Program-made: the position numbers and the translations under genes | Part shown: piece by piece, positions 1-6,135 of the stretch | How positions within the stretch are numbered: position 1 is the stretch's first letter | Layout: each line of letters opens with the position of its first letter | Assembly: GCA_046757585.1 (NCBI GenBank) | Contig: JBHHYR010000169.1 | Location: forward strand, 1 to 8,421 | Origin: JBHHYR01 sp046757585 | GTDB lineage: Bacteria > Desulfobacterota > Binatia > HRBIN30 | DNA length: 8,421 bases | Direction: 5' to 3' | The notes under the pieces: generated by a model | What the model was told of the DNA's origin: nothing | What the model saw: only the letters and a program-made list of their open reading frames with translations | Database searches by the model: none

Positions 1-274
1 CTTTCAGAGAGAGGTCGCGGTACTCTCCCTCCAATGCCAGACTGACGGATTCGGCCAGCTTCTTTTCGAGGCTGAAGCCGAGGGAAAACTCGTGTCCTTC
101 GGGGGATTTGAATTCACTGGGCCTGCCGATGACAAACTCGTTTTTCGGATTCGCATCTTCAGTGACGAATGGCTCGATGAATGTCCGCTTCCCGACCACG
201 CCGTGCCCGAAGGCCGGGGCCGCGAGCAGTGCCCAACACAAGAGTACACAGACGACGCTGCTGGTGCCTCGCAT
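1..274 (-). CDS. N-terminus of an exported, probably outer-membrane beta-barrel protein (cut by window edge)
   Basis: The reading frame is open from ATG at 274 to the window edge, giving 91 residues without a stop. The start is supported by AAGGAG at 287-282, seven bases upstream. Residues 1-23 form a signal peptide: Arg at position 2, a hydrophobic core VVCVLLCWALLAA, then an AFG cleavage site. The mature part begins HGVVGKRTFIEPFVTEDANP. From about residue 60 polar and non-polar residues alternate (GHEFSLGFSLEKKLAESVSLALEGEY), as in paired outer-membrane beta strands. From memory the segment resembles uncharacterised 'transporter' proteins whose mature N-terminus reads HGxVGxRFFPxTxxxDDPF, found in Burkholderia-like and uncultured proteobacteria. 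It lies 94 bases downstream of the Cys/His-rich gene on the same strand, so co-transcription is plausible. Cleavage after AFG would leave an N-terminal His. The family call is tentative; the coding call is firm. Confidence 0.72.
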   Translation of the reverse strand, partial: MRGTSSVVCVLLCWALLAAPAFGHGVVGKRTFIEPFVTEDANPKNEFVIGRPSEFKSPEGHEFSLGFSLEKKLAESVSLALEGEYRDLSLK

Positions 275-281
275 GATCACG

Positions 282-287
282 CTCCTT
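282..287 (-). promoter_or_regulatory. Shine-Dalgarno site for the exported protein starting at 274
   Basis: The minus strand reads AAGGAG seven bases before the ATG at 274. It is among the strongest ribosome-binding sites in the window and fixes the start of a gene that is otherwise truncated by the edge. Confidence 0.7.
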
Positions 288-368
288 TGCGTTGCAGCGC
301 AGCGGCCCACCGTGGGGAGTTGCAGCGATCCCCCCACAGGCGGAGCAGTACGCCGAAGTCGGATGAAA

Positions 369-809
369 TTAGATCGAGTAGCCGCGGTCGGAGCGTGACC
401 GTTTCGGCGGGGGAACAAGGGGCGGCTCCGCCCGCCAGACAAGCAGCGAGCTTGCTGGGCGTGGTGCCCATTGCCTGAGCGGCAGCGGTCGCGGAGCGGC
501 TGTGAGCGCCAGGGTGGCACGAAGCTCGGGAGCCGAAATCACTCCCGGGGCCCCGGACGGCCCGCACGCTGCGCTCCTGAACACAGGCGCGTTGCTCTGC
601 CCTTTGGTAGGCCGGTGGCACGGCAGCCGCCGGTTGCGTGGAACGTGGTGGTGCCCTGGGCAATGGCAGTGACCGCGAGCGCACCCGCATCGCGGCGTCT
701 GGGCGAGAACAACACCCGCCAGCGGAGCCGCCTGCGCCCAGAAGAAACTTCCTAGCAGGATAGCGAGGAGGAAACCGCTGCCCCGCGTCCAACGGGCGAT
801 GGCTCTCAT
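369..809 (-). CDS. Small exported Cys/His-rich protein, function unknown
   Basis: This 146-residue protein has a basic N-terminus (MRAIARWTRG), a hydrophobic stretch at about 13-36 (FLLAILLGSFFWAQAAPLAG) consistent with a signal peptide or anchor, and a dense cluster at 41-55, CGCARGHCHCPGHHH. A further Cys-His follows at 64-65 and a Cys at 82. The C-terminal half is rich in Pro, Ala and Arg and looks unstructured. Spacing of Cys and His suggests metal binding in the periplasm, but I recognise no named family. From memory, similar small exported proteins with N-terminal Cys/His clusters followed by a CGxxGxP-type segment occur in soil bacteria. I chose ATG 809 because the signal-like segment follows it directly; the frame stays open to 932, but that extension places odd residues ahead of the signal. 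No good Shine-Dalgarno is visible. The next gene starts 94 bases downstream on the same strand, suggesting a two-gene unit. A competing longer frame (277-792) lacks protein-like features. Confidence 0.55.
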   Translation of the reverse strand: MRAIARWTRGSGFLLAILLGSFFWAQAAPLAGVVLAQTPRCGCARGHCHCPGHHHVPRNRRLPCHRPTKGQSNAPVFRSAACGPSGAPGVISAPELRATLALTAAPRPLPLRQWAPRPASSLLVWRAEPPLVPPPKRSRSDRGYSI

Positions 810-1029
810 GTCATTCGCCGCCTGTCCGCTGAGAACACCCGCTCCGCATGCCCGCCATTTCCACAACCCTGGTAGTGCCGGGGTTTCATACCAGCACACC
901 GGTTGTAGGTCCAGCTGGATGCGCGCGGCCAAGCGTCCAGAACAAATGGGCGTGTGCCGGTAGCCCGAGCAGGCGCGCGCAACCGGGTCGAGCCGATGCT
1001 CGTACTCCGACGAGGCGCGGTTGTACCGC
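810..1029 (-). other. 220-base gap upstream of the Cys/His-rich gene, with a weak promoter candidate and a hairpin
   Basis: No convincing gene lies here. On the minus strand TGGACC (913-908) and TATGAA (890-885) are separated by 17 bases and could be a weak sigma-70-type promoter (4 of 6 matches each). An inverted repeat at 865-885, AACCCTGG against CCGGGGTT with a 5-base loop, would lie at the start of that transcript. Neither arm is followed by a T-run, so it is not a standard terminator. If the promoter is real, the two downstream genes form a unit separate from the START/DUF457 pair. Confidence 0.25.
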
Positions 1030-1635
1030 TTACTCTGGCTCCGCGCGGCGACTTCTGGCCGGCAATGTCCTGGCCAGCGCCATGAACACGCGCCGGGCCC
1101 ACGGCAGGGCGAGATACATCAAGAGAATCGTGTCGGTCGCAAGCTCGAAGATCGTGAACTGCAGCCCGTAGTGCCGGCTGTCCCAGTAACTGACGGGGCT
1201 GTGGAAGCGATAGCTCCAGTCGAACGGAAACAGCAGCAAGGGTCCGTCGTCGTGGTGCGTGAACACATCGACAACGGCATGAAAGAGGCACGCGATGAGG
1301 AACCACTGCCACCATTCCGCCGCCGCAGGCGCCCGCCGCTTCAGCATCCCAGTTGCCACGAGGCCACCCACGAGGATCAGCGGTGCGTGCAGTAGGCTGT
1401 GCGCGCAGATCCAGAACGGATCGTGAAAGTACAGGTTGGTGAAAAGGTGCGCCAGCGTGGCTTGACGATTCCACCCCAACACGCCGCGGTAGTAGAGCAT
1501 ACCGCCGACGGACAGTACGATCAGAGGCAGATCAGGCGCCACGGCCCCCAATAGAACTGCGCTGTTGACGATCCGCACGCGCCATAATGCCTTGCGGGTC
1601 GCGGCGGTCAAAATGAGGTGAGACGGCGTGTTCAT
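1030..1635 (-). CDS. DUF457/YdjM-type membrane-bound metal-dependent hydrolase
   Basis: This 201-residue integral membrane protein starts MNTPSHLILTAA, the hallmark N-terminus of the YdjM/DUF457 family (LexA-regulated YdjM-like inner-membrane putative hydrolases). Candidate metal ligands occur in the usual order: H6, D35 in GAVAPDLP, H79 and H83 in CAHSLLHAP, then H119, D123, H127, H128 and D129 in FHAVVDVFTHHDDGPLLLFP. The segment FHSPVSYWDSRHYG (144-157) is also typical. Hydrophobic segments lie around 24-46, 74-97, 108-125 and 160-180. The family is related to zinc-dependent phospholipase C-like hydrolases, but its substrate is unknown. The start ATG at 1635 overlaps the stop of the upstream START-fold gene as ATGA, so translational coupling is likely. 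The frame is open further upstream, but that part is a shadow of the neighbour. The length is normal for the family. Confidence 0.82.
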   Translation of the reverse strand: MNTPSHLILTAATRKALWRVRIVNSAVLLGAVAPDLPLIVLSVGGMLYYRGVLGWNRQATLAHLFTNLYFHDPFWICAHSLLHAPLILVGGLVATGMLKRRAPAAAEWWQWFLIACLFHAVVDVFTHHDDGPLLLFPFDWSYRFHSPVSYWDSRHYGLQFTIFELATDTILLMYLALPWARRVFMALARTLPARSRRAEPE

Positions 1636-2294
1636 TTCGTTGCCGCCGCCCGCCGCGCCACCTCGGCACGCAGGCCGCTCACGATTTTCGGCAGCGAGCG
1701 CCCGACCAAGAACCGTTCGATGAAACCCGGCACGGGCTGACCGGTGTCCACACGCGCTTGGTATCGGACCAGTGTCCGCGGGCCCTCGGGCAACGGCGCC
1801 AGCTGCCACGAGCCTTCGCTCCTGTCGATGTCGTGCGCCACGTTCTTATCCAACACCCAGGTCATCAAGCCCTTTTCCGGGTCCACCGTCCCGATGATCT
1901 GGTAGCGGATGTTGACCCACAGGACCCGGACCCGCTGCGCCAGCCAGACGCGGTTACCGTCGACGCGCACGAGGTGGCTTTCCTTTAAGCCCGGAGTGAA
2001 ATCCGGCCGGGACTCGAAGTCGGCCAGGACGTCCCACACCCGTGCGGCCGGATAGGGGATGATCGCCGAGGCTTCGACACTGCTCTGTACGGCCCCATCC
2101 TCCTGCGAATGATTGGTTTTCGAGGTCACGATCTGCCCCTGCATGAGCGCTCGCCATTGCGCCGCGGAATAGCTGCTCCGGATGCGCGTAAAGTCGACGC
2201 GGCAGGCAACGCAGGCGGGCGGGCCCTTGCTGGAGGGAGGTGGCGCCAGGGCAGCTGAGACAATCAGCAACGGCAGGAGCATCACGGTACGCAC
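1632..2294 (-). CDS. Exported START/SRPBCC-fold (polyketide cyclase/Coq10-like) protein
   Basis: This 220-residue protein has a hydrophobic N-terminus (MLLPLLIVSAALAPPP) fitting a signal peptide, then a CVAC pair at 28-31. An SRPBCC fold spans roughly 70-215: SVEASAIIPYPAARVWDVLADF is the classic opening strand and helix, followed by FTPGLKESHLVRVDG, then GLMTWVLDK, GSWQLAPLPEG and TLVRYQARVDTG, and a long C-terminal helix from FIERFLVG to EVARRAA. The family binds hydrophobic ligands such as lipids, polyketides or quinones; the ligand here is unknown. Start choice: ATG at 2318 is in frame but has no Shine-Dalgarno and would sit about eight bases from the predicted transcription start. GTG at 2294 has GAGGA at 2305-2301, six bases upstream, so I prefer it. 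Its stop overlaps the ATG of the membrane hydrolase, so the two products are probably made together and may act on the same envelope lipid. That link is inference. Confidence 0.78.
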   Translation of the reverse strand: MRTVMLLPLLIVSAALAPPPSSKGPPACVACRVDFTRIRSSYSAAQWRALMQGQIVTSKTNHSQEDGAVQSSVEASAIIPYPAARVWDVLADFESRPDFTPGLKESHLVRVDGNRVWLAQRVRVLWVNIRYQIIGTVDPEKGLMTWVLDKNVAHDIDRSEGSWQLAPLPEGPRTLVRYQARVDTGQPVPGFIERFLVGRSLPKIVSGLRAEVARRAAATK

Positions 2295-2332
2295 GGGCGA
2301 TCCTCGCTTCAATAGCATTTCGGCGACGCTGG

Positions 2333-2361
2333 ATCATACTCGGATCGCCCGTGTTTGTCGC
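2333..2361 (-). promoter_or_regulatory. Promoter of the leftward START/DUF457 operon
   Basis: On the minus strand GCGACA (2361-2356, 4 of 6 matches to TTGACA) is followed after exactly 17 bases by TATGAT (2338-2333, 5 of 6 matches to TATAAT). Transcription would begin near 2326, giving a leader of about 32 bases to the GTG at 2294, enough for its GAGGA site. The promoter lies in the divergent region shared with the aminotransferase gene. Confidence 0.5.
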
Positions 2362-2482
2362 CCACCACACGCATGCCGATGGCTGCAGCACTTGACGGAA
2401 GGTTCAGGAGGAGCAAGCCTTATTATGCAAGCGCACAGAGAGGGTTCGCAGTGCAACGTCGCCAGCACGATCGGAGCGGAAC

Positions 2483-3352
2483 ATGCAGATTTATATTGAC
2501 GGAGAGTGGCACACCCGTGAAACCGCCAAAGTCTCGGTCTTCGATCATGGGCTCCTGTACGGCGATGGGGTGTTCGAGGGTATCCGGATCTACAACCGCC
2601 GAATCTTCCGCCTGGAGCCGCACCTCGAGCGCCTCTACGCGTCCGCGCAGGCGCTGGCACTGACCGTACCACTTCGCCGAGAGCACATGGCGGCGGCTGT
2701 GCGTGAAGCCGTGCGGCGCAACCGCCAGGAGCAGGGGTATATCCGTCTCGTCGTCACGCGGGGGGTTGGGGACCTGGGCATCGACCCCCGCAGCTGCGCG
2801 CAGCCCAGCGTGATCATCATTGTCACCGATATCCGGGTGTATCCGCGCGAGCTATACGCAACGGGCGTGAAGGTGATGACTGCTCCGACCCGTCAGGTCT
2901 CACACGAAGTCGTCGATCCCCGCGTCAAGTCCCTCAACTATCTTAAGAACGTCCTAGGCAAGATCGACGCGCAGCGGGCCGGGGCACACGAGGCTATTCT
3001 GCTGAACGGCGCGGGATTCGTCGCCGAATGCACTGCGGATAATCTCTTCGTCGTGCGCCGCGCTCAGCTGCTTACCCCCGCACCGCAAGAGGGCGCCCTC
3101 GAAGGCGTTACGCGCGGCGCGATCCTCGAGCTGGCAGCAGAGGCAGGCATCGCCGCCGCAGAAGCACGCGTAACACGCTACGATGTGTACGCGGCCGACG
3201 AATGCTTTTTGACCGGCACGGGCGCTGAAGTGATGCCCGTGTCCCAGGTGGATGGCCGTCTGATCGGTGACGGCAAGCCAGGCCCGATTACCCGCCGGCT
3301 GACGCAGGCGTTCCACGCGCTCGCGCGCCACGAGGGCGATCCGGTGTGGTGA
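2483..3352 (+). CDS. ilvE: Class IV PLP aminotransferase, branched-chain amino acid aminotransferase type
   Basis: This 289-residue protein has the fold-type IV transaminase signatures in order: VFDHGLLYGDGVFEGIRIY (19-37), with FRLEPHLERLYASA next; RLVVTRGVGDLGIDPRSC (88-105); RVKSLNYLKNVLGKIDA (147-163), where K149 is the expected Schiff-base lysine; AECTADNLFVV (181-191), with the conserved Glu182; GVTRGAILELA (208-218); and ECFLTGTGAEVMPV (240-253). It would interconvert Leu, Ile or Val with their 2-oxo acids using 2-oxoglutarate, in the cytosol, as the last step of branched-chain amino acid synthesis. GVFEGIRIY and full length favour IlvE over D-amino acid transaminase or aminodeoxychorismate lyase, though class IV members are easily confused and no other ilv gene is nearby. 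The start has GGAG at 2473-2476, six bases upstream. It is divergent from the START-fold operon. The 141 bases to the next gene hold no clear terminator. Confidence 0.88.
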   Translation: MQIYIDGEWHTRETAKVSVFDHGLLYGDGVFEGIRIYNRRIFRLEPHLERLYASAQALALTVPLRREHMAAAVREAVRRNRQEQGYIRLVVTRGVGDLGIDPRSCAQPSVIIIVTDIRVYPRELYATGVKVMTAPTRQVSHEVVDPRVKSLNYLKNVLGKIDAQRAGAHEAILLNGAGFVAECTADNLFVVRRAQLLTPAPQEGALEGVTRGAILELAAEAGIAAAEARVTRYDVYAADECFLTGTGAEVMPVSQVDGRLIGDGKPGPITRRLTQAFHALARHEGDPVW

Positions 3353-3477
3353 AGGGGTGCGGGTTGTTCTCCGCAGCGCATACTGCGTAGTGGAGGCGTC
3401 TCGCCCATTCCACTGTAAGTGCACGCCGGCACACACCGTACCGGCAGCAGCTTGCAGCACGCAACCATGCAGAGCCG

Positions 3478-3484
3478 AGGAGGG
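3478..3484 (+). promoter_or_regulatory. Shine-Dalgarno site fixing a GTG start for the Hsp70 gene
   Basis: AGGAGGG ends nine bases before GTG at 3494. This near-perfect anti-Shine-Dalgarno match selects GTG 3494 as the start, placing only 13 residues ahead of the conserved RFIVGIDLGTTNS opening. Confidence 0.65.
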
Positions 3485-3493
3485 TGACAGCCA

Positions 3494-5326
3494 GTGAAGA
3501 GTCGAGGGAATAGTGCCCCGTTCGCCCAGAGCCGCTTCATTGTCGGCATCGACCTGGGCACCACGAACAGCGTGGTCGCGTTCGTGGATACGAACGCCGC
3601 AGAGCCGGCCCCCCACATCCTTGCCATCCCGCAAGTCACTGCCGCCGGCAGCGTTGAGTCCCGCCCCCTCTTGCCGTCGTTTCTCTACGTGCCAACCACC
3701 GGTGAGTTCCCAGGAAATGCCCTCAAGCTACCCTGGCCGAGTGAAGCAGACGGTATCGTGGGTGCGTTCGCACGCACGCGCGGTGCCGAGGTTCCCGGCC
3801 GGCTCGTTGCCTCGGCGAAGTCGTGGCTGTCGCATTCCGGTGCCGACCGTTCCGCACCGATTTTGCCATGGAACAGCCCTGACGACGTGAGGAGGATGTC
3901 GCCGGTGGCCGCATCGGCACAGTACCTGTCACATATGCGGCATGCGTGGAGCGCGGCGTTTCCGGAGACGCCGCTCGAAACACAGGACGTGCTGCTCACC
4001 GTCCCGGCATCGTTCGACGCCGTCGCCCGAGACCTCACGGTGCGCGCCGCGCACGAGGCCGGCCTGCCACAGGTCACGATCCTGGAAGAGCCGCAAGCGG
4101 CGTTCTACGCATGGATAGACGCCAACGGCGAAGCCTGGCGGCAGGCAGTACGTGTCGGGGACATCGTCCTCGTCTGCGACGTGGGCGGCGGGACAACGGA
4201 CTTCAGCTTGATTGCCGTGCACGAGGAAGATGGCGCGCTGATGCTGGAACGCATCGCGGTCGGCGACCATATCCTGCTCGGCGGGGACAACATGGACCTG
4301 GCACTTGCCTACCACGTGAGCGAGCGGTTGGCGCAGGACGGAACGCACCTCGACCAGTGGCAATTCCGTAGCCTGACCCTGAGCTGCCGCGACGCCAAGG
4401 AGCACCTGCTGAGCAGGGGAAAGGAGGCGAAACACCCGGTTGCCATCCTGGGCCGCGGCCGCAAGGTGGTGGGTGGCACTTTGCGGGCGGAGGTGGCGCG
4501 CGCCGATCTCGAGCGCACCCTGGTGGACGGGTTCTTCCCCCGTTGCGCGATCACGGACCGCCCCCAAGCACAGCGCCACACGGGCCTGCAGGAGATCGGC
4601 CTCCCGTACGCAACGGACCCGGGGGTCACTCGCCACCTCGCTCATTTTCTCGGCCGCCATTGCACAGCGTTGCAACGGCACGACCACGACAGCGCGACGC
4701 TGCACCCAACGGCGGTCTTGTTCAACGGCGGTGTCATGCGGGCCACCAACCTGCGCCAGCGCGTGATGGACGTCCTCAGCGGCTGGTTCAGCACCGCTGC
4801 GGCTGAACGTCTCCGCGTTCTCTCCGGCGGCGATCCGGAGCATGCGGTGGCGCGGGGAGCGGCCTACTATGGCCTGGCACGCCGCGGGCGCGGGGTCCGC
4901 ATTCGCGGCGGAACGGCACGGGCGTACTACGTCGGCATCGAGACTGCAACGCCTGCTGTCCCCGGCGTGCGGCCGCCGATCAAGGCCCTGTGCGTCGTCC
5001 CCCACGGCCTCGAGGAAGGCAGCGAGGTCGACCTGCCGGCAGAGGAATTCGGCCTCACGGTGGGAGAACCCACGGAGTTCCGTTTCCTGAGCTCCGCGAC
5101 TCGCCGTGACGACCGGGTCGGCACACTGGTCGAGACCTGGGACGAGGACATCCAAGAGCTCGCGCCGCTGGCCACCATGCTCGAGTGGAAGGGACAGGAA
5201 GGCGCGACCATTCCCGTACGCTTACAGGCGCGGGTCACAGAGGTCGGCGTGCTCGAGCTGTGGTGTGTCAGCCGCGACGACACGCAGCGTTGGAAGCTGG
5301 AGTTCAACGTGCGCGCGGCGGCGTGA
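3494..5326 (+). CDS. Hsp70-family chaperone-like ATPase lacking a DnaK-type lid
   Basis: This 610-residue protein has a full actin/Hsp70 nucleotide-binding domain: phosphate-1 loop VGIDLGTTNSVVAF (17-30); GRLVASAKSWLSHSG (102-116); VLLTVPASFDAVARD (166-180); connect segment EEPQAAFYAW (198-207); phosphate-2 loop VCDVGGGTTDFSLI (227-240); GGDNMDLALAYHV (263-275); adenosine loop LFNGGVMRATNLRQRV (409-424); and GGDPEHAVARGAAYYG (445-460). The remaining 150 residues (461-610) are beta-rich and end without a helical lid or DnaK-type EEVD-like tail, so this is not DnaK or HscA. It matches the non-canonical Hsp70 subfamily that, from memory, usually sits beside a DUF2760 gene and a larger DUF3731-containing Hsp70. 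Neither partner is next to it here: the upstream neighbour is ilvE and the downstream one an antitoxin. No J-domain or GrpE gene is visible. Its substrate is unknown. ATP binding is well supported; chaperone function is inferred. Confidence 0.9.
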   Translation: MKSRGNSAPFAQSRFIVGIDLGTTNSVVAFVDTNAAEPAPHILAIPQVTAAGSVESRPLLPSFLYVPTTGEFPGNALKLPWPSEADGIVGAFARTRGAEVPGRLVASAKSWLSHSGADRSAPILPWNSPDDVRRMSPVAASAQYLSHMRHAWSAAFPETPLETQDVLLTVPASFDAVARDLTVRAAHEAGLPQVTILEEPQAAFYAWIDANGEAWRQAVRVGDIVLVCDVGGGTTDFSLIAVHEEDGALMLERIAVGDHILLGGDNMDLALAYHVSERLAQDGTHLDQWQFRSLTLSCRDAKEHLLSRGKEAKHPVAILGRGRKVVGGTLRAEVARADLERTLVDGFFPRCAITDRPQAQRHTGLQEIGLPYATDPGVTRHLAHFLGRHCTALQRHDHDSATLHPTAVLFNGGVMRATNLRQRVMDVLSGWFSTAAAERLRVLSGGDPEHAVARGAAYYGLARRGRGVRIRGGTARAYYVGIETATPAVPGVRPPIKALCVVPHGLEEGSEVDLPAEEFGLTVGEPTEFRFLSSATRRDDRVGTLVETWDEDIQELAPLATMLEWKGQEGATIPVRLQARVTEVGVLELWCVSRDDTQRWKLEFNVRAAA

Positions 5327-5412
5327 CCACAGCCGCGCCAGCCCCAGACGACTACGCAGTCAGCTCGCACACCGTTTGCGACGCCGGTAACACCGTGCGC
5401 CCCGCCAGCCGT

Positions 5413-5441
5413 TTGACTTACTGTTGCCCGATCGATAGCAT
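5413..5441 (+). promoter_or_regulatory. Promoter of the vapBC-type operon
   Basis: TTGACT (5413-5418, 5 of 6) and TAGCAT (5436-5441, 4 of 6) are separated by 17 bases. Transcription would begin near 5448, only about six bases before the antitoxin ATG at 5454, so the mRNA would be nearly leaderless; the AAGG at 5448-5451 is too close to the start to be a good ribosome site. An inverted repeat brackets this promoter. Confidence 0.5.
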
Positions 5442-5450
5442 GACAGTAAG
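5417..5450. repeat. Perfect 8-bp inverted repeat, candidate toxin-antitoxin operator
   Basis: CTTACTGT (5417-5424) and its exact reverse complement ACAGTAAG (5443-5450) are 18 bases apart, and the dyad centre falls in the palindrome ATCGAT (5431-5436). The left arm overlaps the -35 element and the right arm covers the predicted transcription start, so a bound repressor would block RNA polymerase. VapB/AbrB-type antitoxins, alone or with their toxin, classically repress their own operon through such inverted repeats. The arm centres are 26 bp apart, about two and a half helical turns. Confidence 0.6.
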
Positions 5451-5453
5451 GCG

Positions 5454-5663
5454 ATGGAAACGGTCACGCTTTCCAGTAAGTACCAGCTCGTCGTGCCGCG
5501 TGCCGCCAGGAAGCGGCTTGGTTTACGACCGGGCGTGAAACTCACCGTCCTCGACAAGGGCGGCGTGCTCTTCCTCGTTGCGCAGCGGCGCATGCGGTCC
5601 TATCGAGGTATTGCACGCGGGACGAGCCCTAGCGGCCTGCGTGACAAGAAAGACCGACTTTGA
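5454..5663 (+). CDS. vapB: AbrB/SpoVT-type antitoxin (VapB-like)
   Basis: This 69-residue protein opens METVTLSSKYQLVVPRAARKRLGLRPGVKLTVLDKGGVLFLV, the swapped-hairpin AbrB DNA-binding domain in its usual N-terminal place (residues 1-45). The basic C-terminus (about 46-69, MRSYRGIARG onward) is the segment that in VapBC pairs wraps the toxin active site. It should neutralise the PIN toxin encoded next and repress the operon at the inverted repeat just upstream. Its stop codon overlaps the toxin TTG start. The ATG is favoured because the domain begins immediately after it, although only a poorly spaced AAGG precedes it. It could equally be called a MazE- or AbrB-like antitoxin; the partner PIN gene makes VapB the better name. 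Confidence 0.88.
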   Translation: METVTLSSKYQLVVPRAARKRLGLRPGVKLTVLDKGGVLFLVAQRRMRSYRGIARGTSPSGLRDKKDRL

Positions 5664-6028
5664 TTCTGGTCGACTCGAGTGGCTGGATCGAGTACCTGGC
5701 TGATCGGCCCAAGGCTGACGAGTTTGCCTCCTACCTCGAGAGTCGCGAGCCGCTTCTGGTGAGCGCTATTGAGATCTACGAGATCTACAAGGTGATCCGC
5801 CGCGACCTCTCGGAGGAGCGGGCTCTCGAAGCGATCTCCGCGCTGCGGCGTGCGTCGATCGTCCCCGTCGACGAGACTCTCGCTCTCGAGGCGGCCGATC
5901 TCTCGCTAGAACGCGGCCTCGCCATGGCCGACGCGCTCATCTACGCCACCGCGCGTCGCTACAATGCGACCGTGGTAACCGCCGATACCGATTTCGACGG
6001 CCTTCCGAGCGCCGTCGTGATCCGGTAA
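5660..6028 (+). CDS. vapC: PIN-domain ribonuclease toxin (VapC-like)
   Basis: This 122-residue protein is a complete PIN domain. It starts MILVDSSGWIEYL, with Asp5 as the first acidic ligand. Glu38 or Glu41 in SAIEIYEIYK, Asp91 in AMADALIYATARRY and Asp109/Asp111 in VVTADTDFDGL supply the rest of the Mg2+/Mn2+ site. VapC toxins are endoribonucleases that cut tRNA or rRNA and stop translation when the antitoxin decays; the RNA target here cannot be read from sequence. All catalytic residues appear intact, so the toxin should be active. The start is TTG at 5660, overlapping the antitoxin stop as TTGA, with only a weak AAAGA upstream. Translation probably depends on coupling to the antitoxin, which keeps the toxin in deficit. 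The length is normal for the family. Confidence 0.88.
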   Translation: MILVDSSGWIEYLADRPKADEFASYLESREPLLVSAIEIYEIYKVIRRDLSEERALEAISALRRASIVPVDETLALEAADLSLERGLAMADALIYATARRYNATVVTADTDFDGLPSAVVIR

Positions 6029-6036
6029 GCGCAACC

Positions 6037-6080
6037 GGCCACGACCGAGAAGGATAGGACGGTCGCGCGCGATGGTGGCC
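6037..6080 (+). repeat. Bipartite inverted repeat just after the toxin gene
   Basis: GGCCAC (6037-6042) is repeated inverted as GTGGCC (6075-6080), and inside it CGACC (6042-6046) pairs with GGTCG (6061-6065). The result is a two-part stem with a 14-base loop and an unpaired stretch on the 3' side, starting nine bases after the toxin stop. No T-run follows, so it is not a standard intrinsic terminator; it could stabilise the 3' end of the toxin mRNA. This is sequence complementarity only. Confidence 0.3.
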
Positions 6081-6135
6081 AACCGCCTTGACGTCGGGCC
6101 GCCTGTGCACAACGGCAGGTGACCGTCCCCGAGGA

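Noticed and set aside
277..792. 171-residue minus-strand frame overlapping the Cys/His-rich gene
   Set aside because: It lacks a recognisable domain or signal peptide and is shifted relative to the frame that has a signal-like start and an ordered Cys/His cluster. Treated as a shadow.
806..1474. 222-residue minus-strand frame overlapping the DUF457 gene
   Set aside because: It is Arg/Ala/Pro-rich with no domain and lies mostly inside a confidently identified gene in another frame.
2392..2426. TTGACG and TATTAT upstream of ilvE as a promoter
   Set aside because: The hexamers look good but are 23 bases apart, beyond the usual 15-19. No partner hexamer at normal spacing was found for either.
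3425..3445. GCCGG/CCGGC inverted repeat between ilvE and the Hsp70 gene
   Set aside because: Only five base pairs, with an 11-base loop and no downstream T-run.
3929..5155. 408-residue minus-strand frame opposite the Hsp70 gene
   Set aside because: Long antisense frames are common in high-GC genes. The plus-strand Hsp70 motifs account for this region, and the antisense protein resembles nothing I know.
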